The notes: generated from the letters alone by a model not told the origin. A stretch of DNA of 46,304 nucleotides from Candidatus Limiplasma stercoravium (GCA_018715175.1 DVME01000026.1:1-46304), one strand, 5' to 3'. Numbered from the stretch's first letter, positions 15,746-24,863 are shown. Made by a program: numbers and translations.

Positions 15746-17044
15746 TTAGCCGATGGCGATATTGCCCTCCGGAAAGTGTATCCGTTCACCATGGTTAAAG
15801 TACCACAGCGACGCGATGGTGAGCGGTCCCAGGCGGCCGATATACATCACAAAAATGGACAATAGCTTTGCCGGAACCGAAAGTCCGGCCGTGATGCCCG
15901 TGGACAGGCCCACCGTGCCAAAGGCGCTGACCATTTCGAACAGCGCGTCGATGAAGCGCAGCTGCGGCTCCAGCACAATCATCAGCCAGCTGCTCACCAG
16001 CACCACGCCCAGCGCCAGCAAGGTAATCACCGCCGCTTTGCGAAACGCCTCTTTGGGCAGAGAGTAGCGAAACGCCTTTTCGCTGCTGTTGGTCGCGGCG
16101 GACTTGATGCCAAGCAGGAGCACCAGGAAGGTGCTGGTCTTGATGCCGCCGCCGGTGGAACCCGGGGACGCGCCGATGAACATCAGCACAATGAGGGTCA
16201 TCAATCCGGCTTGAGAAAACTCGCTCAGGGGGTAGGTAGCAAAGCCGGCGGTACGCGCCGACACGCTGTGAAAAAACGCCGCCAGCCAGTCCACCTTTTC
16301 CGTCAACCAAATCATCACCGTACCGGCGGCAATGAGCACGGCGCTGGCGCTGAGCACCACTTTGGTATGCATGCTCAGCCTCTTCCAGCGCAGGCGCTTT
16401 TGCCACATCTCCCGAATGACCAAAAACCCGATGCCTCCAAAGAAAATCAGCACGCAGGTAATGAGGTTGAGCAGCACGTCGTGGCGGTAGGGAATCAGGC
16501 TTTGGTTGTTTCCCAGAATGTCAAACCCGGAGTTGTTGAACGCAGCCACAGAATGGAACAGGCTGATGCCCAGGGCGCGCAGCGGCGAATAATCGCGCGA
16601 AAACACCAGGTAGCTCGCCGCCGCGCCCAAGACCTCAAAAATAAGCGTGGTCACAAAAATGGAGCGAATAAACAGCACTAAGCCCTTGCCGGAATCCAGG
16701 TTCATCGCCTCACGGATGAGGCTGCGACCTTTAAGGTTGACGCGCTTGCCCATGGCCAGGATGACCCCCGCGCCCACCGCCGTTACGCCCAGGCCGCCGA
16801 TTTGAATGAGCGCCGCGAGAATCGCCTGGCCGACGTAGGTGAAGGTATCGCCAGCATCCACCGCGATCAAGCCCGTGACGCATACGGCGCTGGTGGAGGT
16901 ATACAGCGCGTCTATGTATTGAAGCTCCACGCCCTCGCGTACGCTGAAGGGTAGAAGCAGCAGTAGTGATCCCAGCAATATCACCACCGCAAATCCCAGA
17001 GCAATGATACGCACCGTGGAAAGATGTTTGAGCCGCTTGAGCAT
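15746..17044 (-). CDS. ktrB: Potassium uptake membrane subunit KtrB/TrkH
   Basis: A 432-residue membrane protein of the TrkH/KtrB superfamily. It contains the four pore-loop motifs that build the selectivity filter: SAVCVTGL (about 52-59), AAFNNSGFD, SARTAGFAT and AFGTVGLSTG. Each has the central conserved glycine. Ten or so hydrophobic segments are evident and the length is near the KtrB norm (about 445). It forms the potassium channel-like part of the KtrAB system with the gene that follows. GGTGAGG precedes the ATG, and a consensus promoter is upstream in the gap after the ABC exporter genes. Confidence 0.94.
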   Translation of the reverse strand: MLKRLKHLSTVRIIALGFAVVILLGSLLLLLPFSVREGVELQYIDALYTSTSAVCVTGLIAVDAGDTFTYVGQAILAALIQIGGLGVTAVGAGVILAMGKRVNLKGRSLIREAMNLDSGKGLVLFIRSIFVTTLIFEVLGAAASYLVFSRDYSPLRALGISLFHSVAAFNNSGFDILGNNQSLIPYRHDVLLNLITCVLIFFGGIGFLVIREMWQKRLRWKRLSMHTKVVLSASAVLIAAGTVMIWLTEKVDWLAAFFHSVSARTAGFATYPLSEFSQAGLMTLIVLMFIGASPGSTGGGIKTSTFLVLLLGIKSAATNSSEKAFRYSLPKEAFRKAAVITLLALGVVLVSSWLMIVLEPQLRFIDALFEMVSAFGTVGLSTGITAGLSVPAKLLSIFVMYIGRLGPLTIASLWYFNHGERIHFPEGNIAIG

Positions 17045-17096
17045 CCTTACGCCTCACCTGGTTTCCCTGGTATTGCGCGCCTATCCGCGCACGGAC

Positions 17097-17125
17097 ATTA
17101 TATAGGATTTTTCGTTTTTGGTCAA
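17097..17125 (-). promoter_or_regulatory. Promoter of ktrB-ktrA
   Basis: Minus strand: -35 TTGACC (complement of 17120-17125), 17-nt A-rich spacer and perfect -10 TATAAT (complement of 17097-17102). The leader is about 45 nt, too short for a c-di-AMP riboswitch. Confidence 0.85.
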
Positions 17126-17142
17126 TGAATTCACAGGTTTTT

Positions 17143-18978
17143 TTACCGTCCGGCCAAAACCATTTGGCCCTGCTCGTCCTGAAACTGGCCGGTGTAGAGG
17201 TCGTAATAATAGCCCTGCTTAACGATAAGCTGGTCGTGATTTCCCTCCTCGATGATGCGGCCGTTGGAAATCACCAGAATGCGGTCAGCCTGGCGCACGG
17301 TGGAAAGCCGGTGGGCGATCATAAAGCTGGTGCGGCCCTTCAAAATGCCGGTAATGGCCTGTTGAATCAAGGCTTCGCTGTGCGTATCCACGGAGGAAGT
17401 GGCTTCGTCCAGCACAAAAAGCGCAGGATCCACCAGAATAGCCCGTGCAAAGGACACCAGCTGCTTCTCGCCGGAGCTTAGCAGGCTGCCGCCCTCGCCC
17501 ACCAGGGTGTCGTAGCCGTTGGGCAGGCGGGAGATAAAGGCGTGCGCGTTGGCCAAGCGCGCGGCGCGTTCTACCTCTTCCTCAGAGGCGTCCGGCTTAC
17601 CGTAACGGATGTTGTCGCGGATGGTGCCGCTGAACATATGCGGCTGCTGCAAAACGTATCCCAGATGGCTTTGCAGCCACAATAGGCTGCGTTGGCGGTA
17701 GTCCACGCCGTCGATGAGAATGCGGCCTTCGGTGGGTTCATAAAACCGGCACAGAAGGTTGACGATGGTGCTTTTGCCGCTGCCGGTCTCCCCCACCAGC
17801 GCGATGCTTTCGCCGGCGTTGACATGCAGGTTGAAGTGGCTGAGCACCTTTTCGCCATCCACGTACTGAAAGCTCACATCCTCGAAGGTAATCTCGCCGC
17901 GCAGCTGAGGCCAGTTTTCGGTACGAGGGTGAAAGCTGTCCCCAAAGCGCTGTATCACTTCGGGCGTGTCCTTGATGTCGGGCTCGGTCGCCAAAAGCGA
18001 CAGCACGCGTTCGGCCGCCGCCTGTGAGCTTTGCAGCTCCGCAAAGATGCGGGCGATGTCCTGAACCGGCTGGAAGAATTGCAGCGTGTAATTGATGAAC
18101 ACCTGCAGCGTGCCCAGGGTCATGCCGGCAGGCAGGGCGAGCACGGCGTTTCCGCCCGCATAGAGCACGTAAGCCGTAGCCAGAGAGCCCAGCGATACCA
18201 CCAGGGAGAGAAACAGGGCGCTCATGGCGGACGCGCGAACGGACATGCGTTTCATCTGTGCGGTAAGAACGCCGAATTCCTCAATGTTTTTTTCTTCGCG
18301 CACCAAGGTCTTGGTGGTTTTGGCGCCCATGATGCCCTCGTTGAAGGAGCCGGTGATTTTGCTGTTAACCTTGCGCGCTTCGCGGTGCGCGGCCAAAATG
18401 CGCTTTTGAAAGCTCAGGCTGATCAGCGCCAGCGGCGGCAGCACCAGGATGACCACGGAGGCCAGCCGCCAGTCCAGCAAAAACATCTGCACCGTGCAGG
18501 TGATGAGAAAAATGACGCCCCAAACCAAATCCAGCAGCGACCAACCGATGGTATCCGCCAGGCGCTGGGTATCGGTGGTCATGCGGCTGAGCAGGAAACC
18601 CACCGGCATGCGGTCATAGTAGGAAAAGGGCAGCTCTTGGAGCTTGTGAAAGCCCATTTTGCGGATAAGGTGGCATACGCCCACCTCCACCTTGCCCGCC
18701 AAATAGAGAAACGAGAAAATGCTGGCTACCTGCGCAAGCAGAATGCCCACGTACAGCGCTACAAAACCAGGCATGCCCTGGGAGGTGTGCTGCGTGATGA
18801 AGTGGTCGATGGCGTAACCCGTCATCATGGGAAAGGCCACGTCCGCCAAGGCGCTGACGCACATGGCCAAAGCGATCAGGGCCAATTGCCCATGGTAGGG
18901 CTTGGCAATCACCAGCAGCCTTTTCCATAGTGTAAGATCCAGTTTTTTGGAATAGTCTATTTCTTCATGTCCCTGCAT
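17143..18978 (-). CDS. ABC exporter half-transporter, catalytically competent subunit
   Basis: A 611-residue fused membrane and ATPase half of an ABC exporter. An N-terminal six-helix domain reaches about residue 330. The ATPase has Walker A GETGSGKST (396-404), a divergent signature LLSSGEKQ and Walker B FVLDEATSSVD with the catalytic Glu525 intact. It overlaps the upstream half-transporter gene by 22 bp, and GGAGG precedes its ATG. In heterodimeric exporters (TM287/288, BmrCD, LmrCD) one subunit keeps the catalytic Glu and the other has lost it, exactly as here. The divergent signature motif fits the asymmetric pattern. Substrates of this family are drugs, lipids or peptides; the one here is unknown. 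Confidence 0.93.
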   Translation of the reverse strand: MQGHEEIDYSKKLDLTLWKRLLVIAKPYHGQLALIALAMCVSALADVAFPMMTGYAIDHFITQHTSQGMPGFVALYVGILLAQVASIFSFLYLAGKVEVGVCHLIRKMGFHKLQELPFSYYDRMPVGFLLSRMTTDTQRLADTIGWSLLDLVWGVIFLITCTVQMFLLDWRLASVVILVLPPLALISLSFQKRILAAHREARKVNSKITGSFNEGIMGAKTTKTLVREEKNIEEFGVLTAQMKRMSVRASAMSALFLSLVVSLGSLATAYVLYAGGNAVLALPAGMTLGTLQVFINYTLQFFQPVQDIARIFAELQSSQAAAERVLSLLATEPDIKDTPEVIQRFGDSFHPRTENWPQLRGEITFEDVSFQYVDGEKVLSHFNLHVNAGESIALVGETGSGKSTIVNLLCRFYEPTEGRILIDGVDYRQRSLLWLQSHLGYVLQQPHMFSGTIRDNIRYGKPDASEEEVERAARLANAHAFISRLPNGYDTLVGEGGSLLSSGEKQLVSFARAILVDPALFVLDEATSSVDTHSEALIQQAITGILKGRTSFMIAHRLSTVRQADRILVISNGRIIEEGNHDQLIVKQGYYYDLYTGQFQDEQGQMVLAGR

Positions 18979-20807
18979 GCGGCTTCCTCCTCTCTGGCCA
19001 CGGCCTCGCGGCTGCGGTTCAGGTCGTCCTCCAGCGCGGATTGAATGGCGTAGATTTGCTGGTACAGCCCGTCGCGGCTGATGAGTTCCTCGTGCGTCCC
19101 TTCATCGCTCAGACGGCCGTCCTCCAGCACAAAGATGCGCTGCGCCTCGCAAAGCGTGTTAATGCGGTGGCTGATGATGATGGTGGTCACGCCGCTGCGC
19201 TTTTCGCGCAGAGCCTCGCGGATGGCCCGGTCGGTCTGCATGTCTACGGCGGAGAGGCTGTCGTCGAAGATGAGCACGTTGTTTTCCTTGAGCAGCGTGC
19301 GGGCGATGGCTACGCGCTGGCGCTGTCCGCCGGAAAGGGTGACGCCGCGTTCGCCAATTAGGGTTTCATAGCCCTTTTCAAACTCGCGGATGAAGCCGTC
19401 CGCATGGGCGACGCGGCTCATTTCCAGCACGGCGCTTTCCGGCGCGTCCGGCGCGGCCATGGCCAGGTTGCCCCGGATGGTTCGTCCATAGAGGAAAGGC
19501 TCCTGCAACATCAGTCCCACATGCCGGCGCAGGTACCAGCGGTCGATGCGCTGAATGTCCACGCCTCCGATGGTAATCCGTCCCGACGTGGGCTTAATCA
19601 GCCGCTGCAAGAGGTGAACCACCGTGCTTTTGCCGCTGCCCGTATTGCCCAGCAGCGCCACCGTCGTCCCTGCGGGAATGGTGAAGCAAAGATCCCGCAA
19701 GACCTCGTTGCCCTCTTCGTAGCTGAAGCACACGTGGTCAAACACGATGTCCCCATCTAAGGGCGGACGCAGCGCCTCCGGCTCCTCGGCCTCGGCGCAT
19801 TCGTCCAGCACGTTTTGAATGCGGCCCAGAGCCACCATGCTCTTGCCCGCGTCGCTGAGAATTCGGCCCAGCTGACGGATGGGATAGAGCAGCATAGAGA
19901 TATAGCTGGTAAACACCACCAGCGTGCCCACGGTAATGCGGCCCTCAATGGCCTGACCTACGCACACCAGCAGCGTAATCATCACCTGCAGCATGGTCAG
20001 AAAGTCCATCGATCCCCAGTAGACCGCCAGGTGACGGTAGAGCTTGAAGGTCTTTTGCCGAAAATCCGTGCTGGCGCGGTCGAACTTTTCCACCTCGCGC
20101 TGCTGCATGCCAAAGGCGCGCACCACCCGAACGCCGGTGAGGTTTTCCTGCAACACATTGCTCATTTTGCCTTCGCTTTCGTCGCTGAGGCGGAAGCTCT
20201 GGGTAATTTTGCGAAAGAACTGAAAGGAGCCCAAAAACATCGCCGGTACCAAGATCAGGCTGTAAAAGGTGATTTGTGCGTTGCGATTGAACAAAATCAC
20301 CCCTGCCACCGCGACCATGATCAGCGCGCGAAACGCCTCCACCAGCTGCACGGACAAAAACCGGCGCACGGTTTCCACGTCGCTGGTGCAGCGCTGTATC
20401 AAATCTCCCGTCTCGGCGCGCACGTGATAGCTAAACGACAGGTAGCTCAGCTGCCTGTACAGCCTTTCGCGCAGCGATTTGGCCACGTTCTCGCCGGCCA
20501 CGGCGGTATTGCGCTGCTTGAAGTAGGAAAACACGCCGTTGAGAACGTTGAGCGCCACCACCGTCAAGGCGATCAGCCACAGGTTTTGGCGCAGGAATTC
20601 GCGTCCGCCCAGGCTGCGTACCGGGGCTTTCAGGAATTCGGGCATGGAGCTGGGCGCGTCGGACAGCACCACGTCGATGGTTTCGGAAAACACCAGCGGC
20701 GTCAAAAAGCCGATGATGACGGTCACGACCGTGGAAAGCATGGCGGTAATGTACATCGCCTTGTTTTCTTTGACAAGCGCAAAGAGCGCCTTAAAATGGC
20801 GTTGCAT
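18957..20807 (-). CDS. ABC exporter half-transporter, degenerate-site subunit
   Basis: A 616-residue ABC exporter half, partner of the gene immediately downstream. Its membrane domain covers about 15-320. Walker A is GNTGSGKST (387-395) and the signature LSGGQRQRVAIAR is canonical. In Walker B (VLIFDDSLSAVD) the catalytic glutamate is replaced by Asp516. This Asp is the hallmark of the TM287/BmrC-type subunit, whose Walker site is non-hydrolytic but whose canonical signature serves the partner's active site. GGAGGAAATCGC precedes the ATG. It lies 20 bp after the HAD phosphatase gene, apparently in one operon. Confidence 0.93.
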   Translation of the reverse strand: MQRHFKALFALVKENKAMYITAMLSTVVTVIIGFLTPLVFSETIDVVLSDAPSSMPEFLKAPVRSLGGREFLRQNLWLIALTVVALNVLNGVFSYFKQRNTAVAGENVAKSLRERLYRQLSYLSFSYHVRAETGDLIQRCTSDVETVRRFLSVQLVEAFRALIMVAVAGVILFNRNAQITFYSLILVPAMFLGSFQFFRKITQSFRLSDESEGKMSNVLQENLTGVRVVRAFGMQQREVEKFDRASTDFRQKTFKLYRHLAVYWGSMDFLTMLQVMITLLVCVGQAIEGRITVGTLVVFTSYISMLLYPIRQLGRILSDAGKSMVALGRIQNVLDECAEAEEPEALRPPLDGDIVFDHVCFSYEEGNEVLRDLCFTIPAGTTVALLGNTGSGKSTVVHLLQRLIKPTSGRITIGGVDIQRIDRWYLRRHVGLMLQEPFLYGRTIRGNLAMAAPDAPESAVLEMSRVAHADGFIREFEKGYETLIGERGVTLSGGQRQRVAIARTLLKENNVLIFDDSLSAVDMQTDRAIREALREKRSGVTTIIISHRINTLCEAQRIFVLEDGRLSDEGTHEELISRDGLYQQIYAIQSALEDDLNRSREAVAREEEAACRDMKK

Positions 20808-20827
20808 GCGATTTCCTCCGTGTTGTC

Positions 20828-21652
20828 TTACAGAACGTAACGGCGGATGGCCTCGGCCACGCCGTGTTGCGCGTTGGAAAGGGTGGTAAAGCTGGCGGCG
20901 CTGCGGGCTGCTGGCGACGCGTTGCCCATGGCGACGCCGACGCCCGCATAGGCAAGCATGGGCACGTCGTTGTCGTAATCGCCAATGGCCATCACCTGCC
21001 CGGCGTCCAGGCCAAGCTTTTGCGCCATGGCCGCCACAGCCGTCCCCTTGTTCACGCCCGCGGGCATGAGCTCCAGGTTCAAAACCCAGGAGCTGGTAAC
21101 GCTGAGGCCGGTAATCGGCTCGAAAGTCCGGCGAAGGCCGGCAATGACCGCCTCGTCATGCGCCATGCACAACAGTTTGTTCGCGCCCTCGGACGCTATG
21201 CGCCAAAACGCATCCAGCCCGTAGAAGTACTCCGGCGCGTAAAAGCCGTCCCAATGGGTGCCCCATTCGTTGCGATCCTCCCGAAAGCCGCCGGGTACGA
21301 CCGCCAAGCGGTTTTGCGAAAAGCAGCCGAAGGTCACGCCCGCGGCGAGCATCGCATCAACGCATTGTTTCAGCGCGGATTCCTGCAAGGTTTCGTTGAC
21401 GAACACGCCCTGGGGTGGGCAGGTAAGGCAATAGGCGCCGTTAAGGGACAGCACCGCGCAGTCCTGCACCCCGGCGTCGCGCAGAAACCGCGCGATATCG
21501 CCCGGCATGCGTCCGCTGCAAATGGCTAGGGCGACTCCTTTTTCGCGCGCGGCTTTCAGCGCCTCCTGTTCCTGGGGGGCAATGCGTTGACTTCTGTCCA
21601 AAAGCGTGCCGTCCATGTCCATGGCAATCAGCCGGATTTCTTTGGTATGCAT
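20828..21652 (-). CDS. HAD-superfamily phosphatase, Cof-type (IIB)
   Basis: A 274-residue cytoplasmic phosphatase of the Cof/YidA type. Motif I is MDMDGTLLD with nucleophile Asp12 and Asp14. Motif II is in LAICSGRMPG, Lys is in GVNKGTAV, and motif IV is MAIGDYDNDVPMLAYAG. The large cap between motifs II and III is typical of subclass IIB. Members dephosphorylate sugar phosphates, flavin intermediates or pyridoxal phosphate with broad specificity, so the substrate is open. CAGGAGA precedes the ATG, and the start overlaps the pseudouridine synthase gene by 25 bp, implying coupled expression. Confidence 0.92.
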   Translation of the reverse strand: MHTKEIRLIAMDMDGTLLDRSQRIAPQEQEALKAAREKGVALAICSGRMPGDIARFLRDAGVQDCAVLSLNGAYCLTCPPQGVFVNETLQESALKQCVDAMLAAGVTFGCFSQNRLAVVPGGFREDRNEWGTHWDGFYAPEYFYGLDAFWRIASEGANKLLCMAHDEAVIAGLRRTFEPITGLSVTSSWVLNLELMPAGVNKGTAVAAMAQKLGLDAGQVMAIGDYDNDVPMLAYAGVGVAMGNASPAARSAASFTTLSNAQHGVAEAIRRYVL

Positions 21653-22518
21653 GATTCTATCTCCTGCATAAAAGCGGGAATATGAGAAAACGTCTTATTG
21701 TCGAGATAGGCCAAGGGCCCTTGCAGGCGCAAGCATAGCGTTGTTGCGCACAGCATCAGGCGGCGAGCGTGGTATTGACGGTTGAAAGCCCGGTCGCCGT
21801 ACTGGTCGTCGCCCAGCAGCGGATGGCCGGCGAACGCCATATGCGCCCGAATTTGATGCGTCCGGCCGGTATGCAGCCGGATTTCCAACCGGGAGCAGGC
21901 GCCGGGCGAAACGACGGTATACTCGGTCACAATGGGCACGCTGCCTGCCCGGGGCGAAGCGGTCACGCTTACGCGGGCGGCTTTGGCATCCTTGAGCAGA
22001 TACGCCTTCAGCACCGCATGCTTCGGGCGCGGCGTTCCTCGTACCAGGCAGGTATAGCCCTTGATGATTTCGCGCTCTCGAAACGCCCGTTCCAGCTCGG
22101 CCAGGGCCTGCGCATTGCGCGCCAGCACCATCAACCCTTCGGTGGGGTTGTCCAGCCGGTGGCACAAAAGCGGTTCGTAACCCAGCTGCTGTTGCAACAG
22201 CGCCGGCAACGGCAGGCCGCCATGCGCGTCCGCCTCGCAGCTGACGCCCGCGGGCTTAACGATGACCAGCACGTTCTCATCCTGGTACAAAACGGCGATC
22301 TCACGCGGCTTGACACGCTCCGCCACGTAAATCTCCACCGTAGCGCCAGGCAGCGCGAGCGCGCGCCGATCCATCCGGCTGCCGTTTTGCTTCACGTCCC
22401 GACGGTCGAACGCCTCGCGCAGCGCATGCGGCGGCAGTTGAGGCAGCCGTCGTTGAGCAAAGTTCAGCAGCCTTTCTTCGCCGATGTCCTGCGGGATGGT
22501 AAAGGTGTATCGTTTCAT
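21628..22518 (-). CDS. RluA-family RNA pseudouridine synthase
   Basis: A 296-residue enzyme that isomerises uridine to pseudouridine in rRNA or tRNA. An S4-like RNA-binding part covers about 1-70. The catalytic domain has HRLDNPTEGLMVLAR, in which Asp123 is the nucleophile; the family form is HRLDxxTSG, here TEG. The closing motif GRTHQIRAHMAFAGHPLLGDDQYG is matched closely. The protein ends in a 30-residue tail (DNKTFSHIPAFMQE) beyond the usual end. No convincing ribosome-binding site precedes the ATG, which lies 12 bp after the previous stop, so translation probably depends on coupling. Which uridine it modifies cannot be told. Confidence 0.92.
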   Translation of the reverse strand: MKRYTFTIPQDIGEERLLNFAQRRLPQLPPHALREAFDRRDVKQNGSRMDRRALALPGATVEIYVAERVKPREIAVLYQDENVLVIVKPAGVSCEADAHGGLPLPALLQQQLGYEPLLCHRLDNPTEGLMVLARNAQALAELERAFREREIIKGYTCLVRGTPRPKHAVLKAYLLKDAKAARVSVTASPRAGSVPIVTEYTVVSPGACSRLEIRLHTGRTHQIRAHMAFAGHPLLGDDQYGDRAFNRQYHARRLMLCATTLCLRLQGPLAYLDNKTFSHIPAFMQEIESCIPKKSG

Positions 22519-22530
22519 AACATAGCGTTG

Positions 22531-23574
22531 TTAATGAGCTTGTTTGGCGCGAAGGCACATCCAATGCGGTGTGCGCAGATACAGCCGCTGGAGCGCGCCC
22601 AGCATTTCCCGCGTGGGAAGGACGCTGAGCATAGACGCCATGACGGTTTCCATTTCCGCAAGGCTTACGCCCTGTTTGGCCAGCATGCGCAAATCCTCGC
22701 AGGCTTCTTCCAGCTCATACTCGGGCCGGAGCGCTCCGCGCAGGGCGCCTTGCATGGCCTCGTCCGCGTCCGCCTCTTCCGGCAGCATCCCGTTAATGCC
22801 GCCCGCCAGCATTTCCTGAGACAACTCCAGGGTGAAAATGCCGTTGGAGGGCTGCGCCTCCACCATGCGGTAGGGGTCGGCCAGGCCGGGATGGAGCAGG
22901 ATGAGATCGCCGTTGGCGTCGGTAACGTATTCGAAGGACGCCTGCAGGTAGCGGCGGGCCACATCCAGCGCCTGAACATCTTGGCGGCGCATCACGTCGT
23001 GCATGAACAGGCCCATGGGCTGAGCGGCGTGCAAAAGCCCGGCAATGTAGAGAAGCCCATGGATGGTGGCGTCAAAGCGGTACAGGCGTTCGCGCGCGTC
23101 CCTGGAAGCCTGGCTCGTCAGCGCCTTGCTCAGCGGCTCGTGCAGCATCTGGGGCAGCATCAGCCGCCATTGGTCTCCCTCGGCGCGAAAGCCGCACCAC
23201 AGGCGGCTGACCAGCGCCTCCGCCGCGCCGATATCGTCCCACTCGGACAGATAGAGCTCGCCGTCCTCGATCAGGAGCTTTTCCAAAAGTTCGCGCTCGC
23301 TAGCGCCGAGGTACGCCGCCTCCAAAGGAAGCCGGCCGAGCACCCGCGCTCGGAGATCCTCCAGGGTTACCAATACGCGCGAGCTCAGACCGCGCAAATC
23401 GTCAAACGATCCGCTCAGCAGGTTTTGCGCGTCTTTTTGCGTGGCTTGCGGCGAAAAGAGGGCCACGCCCGGATGGGCGAACAAGCGGCGTTCGCATGCC
23501 TCAAACTGCTTTTCGCGCATCATGCTCATGGTCATCTCGCACCAATCCGTGTGCACGTTCATCTCTCTCAGCAT
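22531..23574 (-). CDS. Conserved-looking protein of unknown function
   Basis: A 347-residue protein that I do not recognise. It has no signal peptide or membrane segment and is mostly predicted helix, acidic, with many Leu and Ala. It has no visible nucleotide-binding or metal-binding motif. MLREMNVHTDWCEMTMSMM opens the protein, and ATG 23574 is preferred because AAAGGGGGG lies 6-13 nt upstream; a start 18 codons further up lacks one. It sits 32 bp after ilvE and 12 bp before the pseudouridine synthase gene, so it probably belongs to the same transcript. The middle (FDATIHGLLYIAGLL, residues about 185-200) is the only markedly hydrophobic patch. Confidence 0.75.
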   Translation of the reverse strand: MLREMNVHTDWCEMTMSMMREKQFEACERRLFAHPGVALFSPQATQKDAQNLLSGSFDDLRGLSSRVLVTLEDLRARVLGRLPLEAAYLGASERELLEKLLIEDGELYLSEWDDIGAAEALVSRLWCGFRAEGDQWRLMLPQMLHEPLSKALTSQASRDARERLYRFDATIHGLLYIAGLLHAAQPMGLFMHDVMRRQDVQALDVARRYLQASFEYVTDANGDLILLHPGLADPYRMVEAQPSNGIFTLELSQEMLAGGINGMLPEEADADEAMQGALRGALRPEYELEEACEDLRMLAKQGVSLAEMETVMASMLSVLPTREMLGALQRLYLRTPHWMCLRAKQAH

Positions 23575-23606
23575 GCGAATCCCCCCTTTGCCGCGCCGTT
23601 TGTCTT

Positions 23607-24680
23607 TCAGTTCACCCGGACGATCCAATCCATGGGATCTTCCAACCGGCCGTACTGGATGCCGGTGAGGGTGTCGTAGAGTTTTTGGGTGATGGGCCCA
23701 ATGCCGCCCTTGCCGATGGGGATTTCGCGTCCCTTGAAGGAGATGTGATCCACCGGCGACACCACCGCGGCCGTGCCGGTGCCGAAGGCTTCGGTAATCC
23801 TGCCGGCCTGGATGTCCTGAATGACGGCGTTGATGTCCATGCGGGCTTCCTGGGTCTCATAGCCCATGTGGGCGGCCAGTTTGAGCACGCTGTCGCGGGT
23901 GATGCCGGGCAGGATGCTGCCGTTGAGCACCGGGGTCACGATGCGGCGATCCTCGTAGACGAACATCATGTTCATCGCGCCGACTTCCTCGATGTAGCGC
24001 TGCTCCACGCCGTCCAGCCATAGCACCTGCGCGTAGCCGCTGTGCTTGGCGTTGACCCCTGCCAGGATACTGGCTGCGTAGTTGCCGCCAGTCTTGGCCT
24101 CGCCCACGCCGCCGCGCACCGCGCGCACATAGGCGTCTTCCACATAGATCCCCACAGGCGCAAGGCCCGTGGCATAGTACGCGCCCGAGGGCGAGAGGAT
24201 GACGTAGTAAAGATAGGTGGACGACGCGCTCACGCCCAGATGGTTGTCGGTGGCGATCATCGTGGGCCGGATGTACAGCGACGTTCCTTCCTGATGCGGC
24301 ACCCAGTCGGCCTCCACTTTCAGCAGCGCCAGCAGGGTTTCCAAACCATCCTCCACCGCAAGCGGCGCCATGCCCATGCGCTTGGCGCTGCGGGCCATGC
24401 GCTCAAAGTTCGCGCGAGGACGGAACAGGTTCAGCCCGCCGTCCTGCCGGCGGTAGCACTTGAGGCCCTCGAAAATCTCCTGGCCGTAATGCAGCACCTG
24501 GCAGGCGGGGTCGAGCGATATGGGGCCGTAGGGAACGATGCGGGCGTCGTGCCAGCCGATCCCTTCGGTATAATCAATCAGCAGCATGTGGTCGGTAAAC
24601 ACATGCCCGAAACCCAATTTGCTCTCATCGACGGGCTTGCTTTTGAGCTCCTTGCGCAATACTGTTTTCAAATTCATCAT
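23607..24680 (-). CDS. ilvE: Branched-chain amino acid aminotransferase
   Basis: A 357-residue PLP enzyme (fold type IV) that interconverts leucine, isoleucine and valine with their 2-oxo acids using glutamate/2-oxoglutarate. Seen in the sequence are LHYGQEIFEGLKCYR, SLYIRPTMIATDNHLGV, the PLP lysine in GEAKTGGNYAAS (Lys196) and FGTGTAAVVSPV, all diagnostic for IlvE. The length fits the clostridial form (about 355). Three in-frame ATGs lie close together; the one at 24680 has GGAGG at 7 nt and is preferred over 24686, where the spacing is only one base. It has its own consensus promoter and seems to head a run of six minus-strand genes. Confidence 0.95.
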   Translation of the reverse strand: MMNLKTVLRKELKSKPVDESKLGFGHVFTDHMLLIDYTEGIGWHDARIVPYGPISLDPACQVLHYGQEIFEGLKCYRRQDGGLNLFRPRANFERMARSAKRMGMAPLAVEDGLETLLALLKVEADWVPHQEGTSLYIRPTMIATDNHLGVSASSTYLYYVILSPSGAYYATGLAPVGIYVEDAYVRAVRGGVGEAKTGGNYAASILAGVNAKHSGYAQVLWLDGVEQRYIEEVGAMNMMFVYEDRRIVTPVLNGSILPGITRDSVLKLAAHMGYETQEARMDINAVIQDIQAGRITEAFGTGTAAVVSPVDHISFKGREIPIGKGGIGPITQKLYDTLTGIQYGRLEDPMDWIVRVN

Positions 24681-24798
24681 TTTCATTCCTCCCCATCTGC
24701 ATGCCCTATGAAAGCATATGAATCGCGCTCAAAGCCGGGCTGTGGCCGCCTTTCCGCACGGCAAGGCCAAGAGCCAGGGCCATGAAGCGCCGTCTCTT

Positions 24799-24826
24799 AT
24801 TATAACGCCGAAAGGCTGTGTGTCAA
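24799..24826 (-). promoter_or_regulatory. Promoter of ilvE and possibly the genes behind it
   Basis: Minus strand: perfect -35 TTGACA (complement of 24821-24826), 16-nt spacer and perfect -10 TATAAT (complement of 24799-24804). The leader is about 110 nt and shows no T-box core. Confidence 0.88.
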
Positions 24827-24849
24827 GGTTTTTAAGCATACAATTCACG

Positions 24850-24863
24850 GGCGGCATGCCGCC
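24850..24863. repeat. Perfect 14-bp palindrome GGCGGCATGCCGCC
   Basis: It lies between the 3' end of the peptidoglycan-binding protein gene and the ilvE promoter. With no T run after it on the minus strand it is a weak terminator candidate for the upstream gene, or a protein-binding site 24 bp upstream of the ilvE -35. Confidence 0.35.

Noticed and set aside
15057..17125. A c-di-AMP riboswitch ahead of ktrB.
   Set aside because: The leader between promoter and start is only about 45 nt, too short for that riboswitch.
24706..24783. A 25-codon minus-strand frame in the ilvE leader (MALALGLAVRKGGHSPALS..., five Leu, one Val, one Ile), like an attenuation leader peptide.
   Set aside because: No ribosome-binding site, no run of regulatory codons and no terminator/antiterminator pair after it. 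Leu-rich composition is ordinary in GC-rich sequence.
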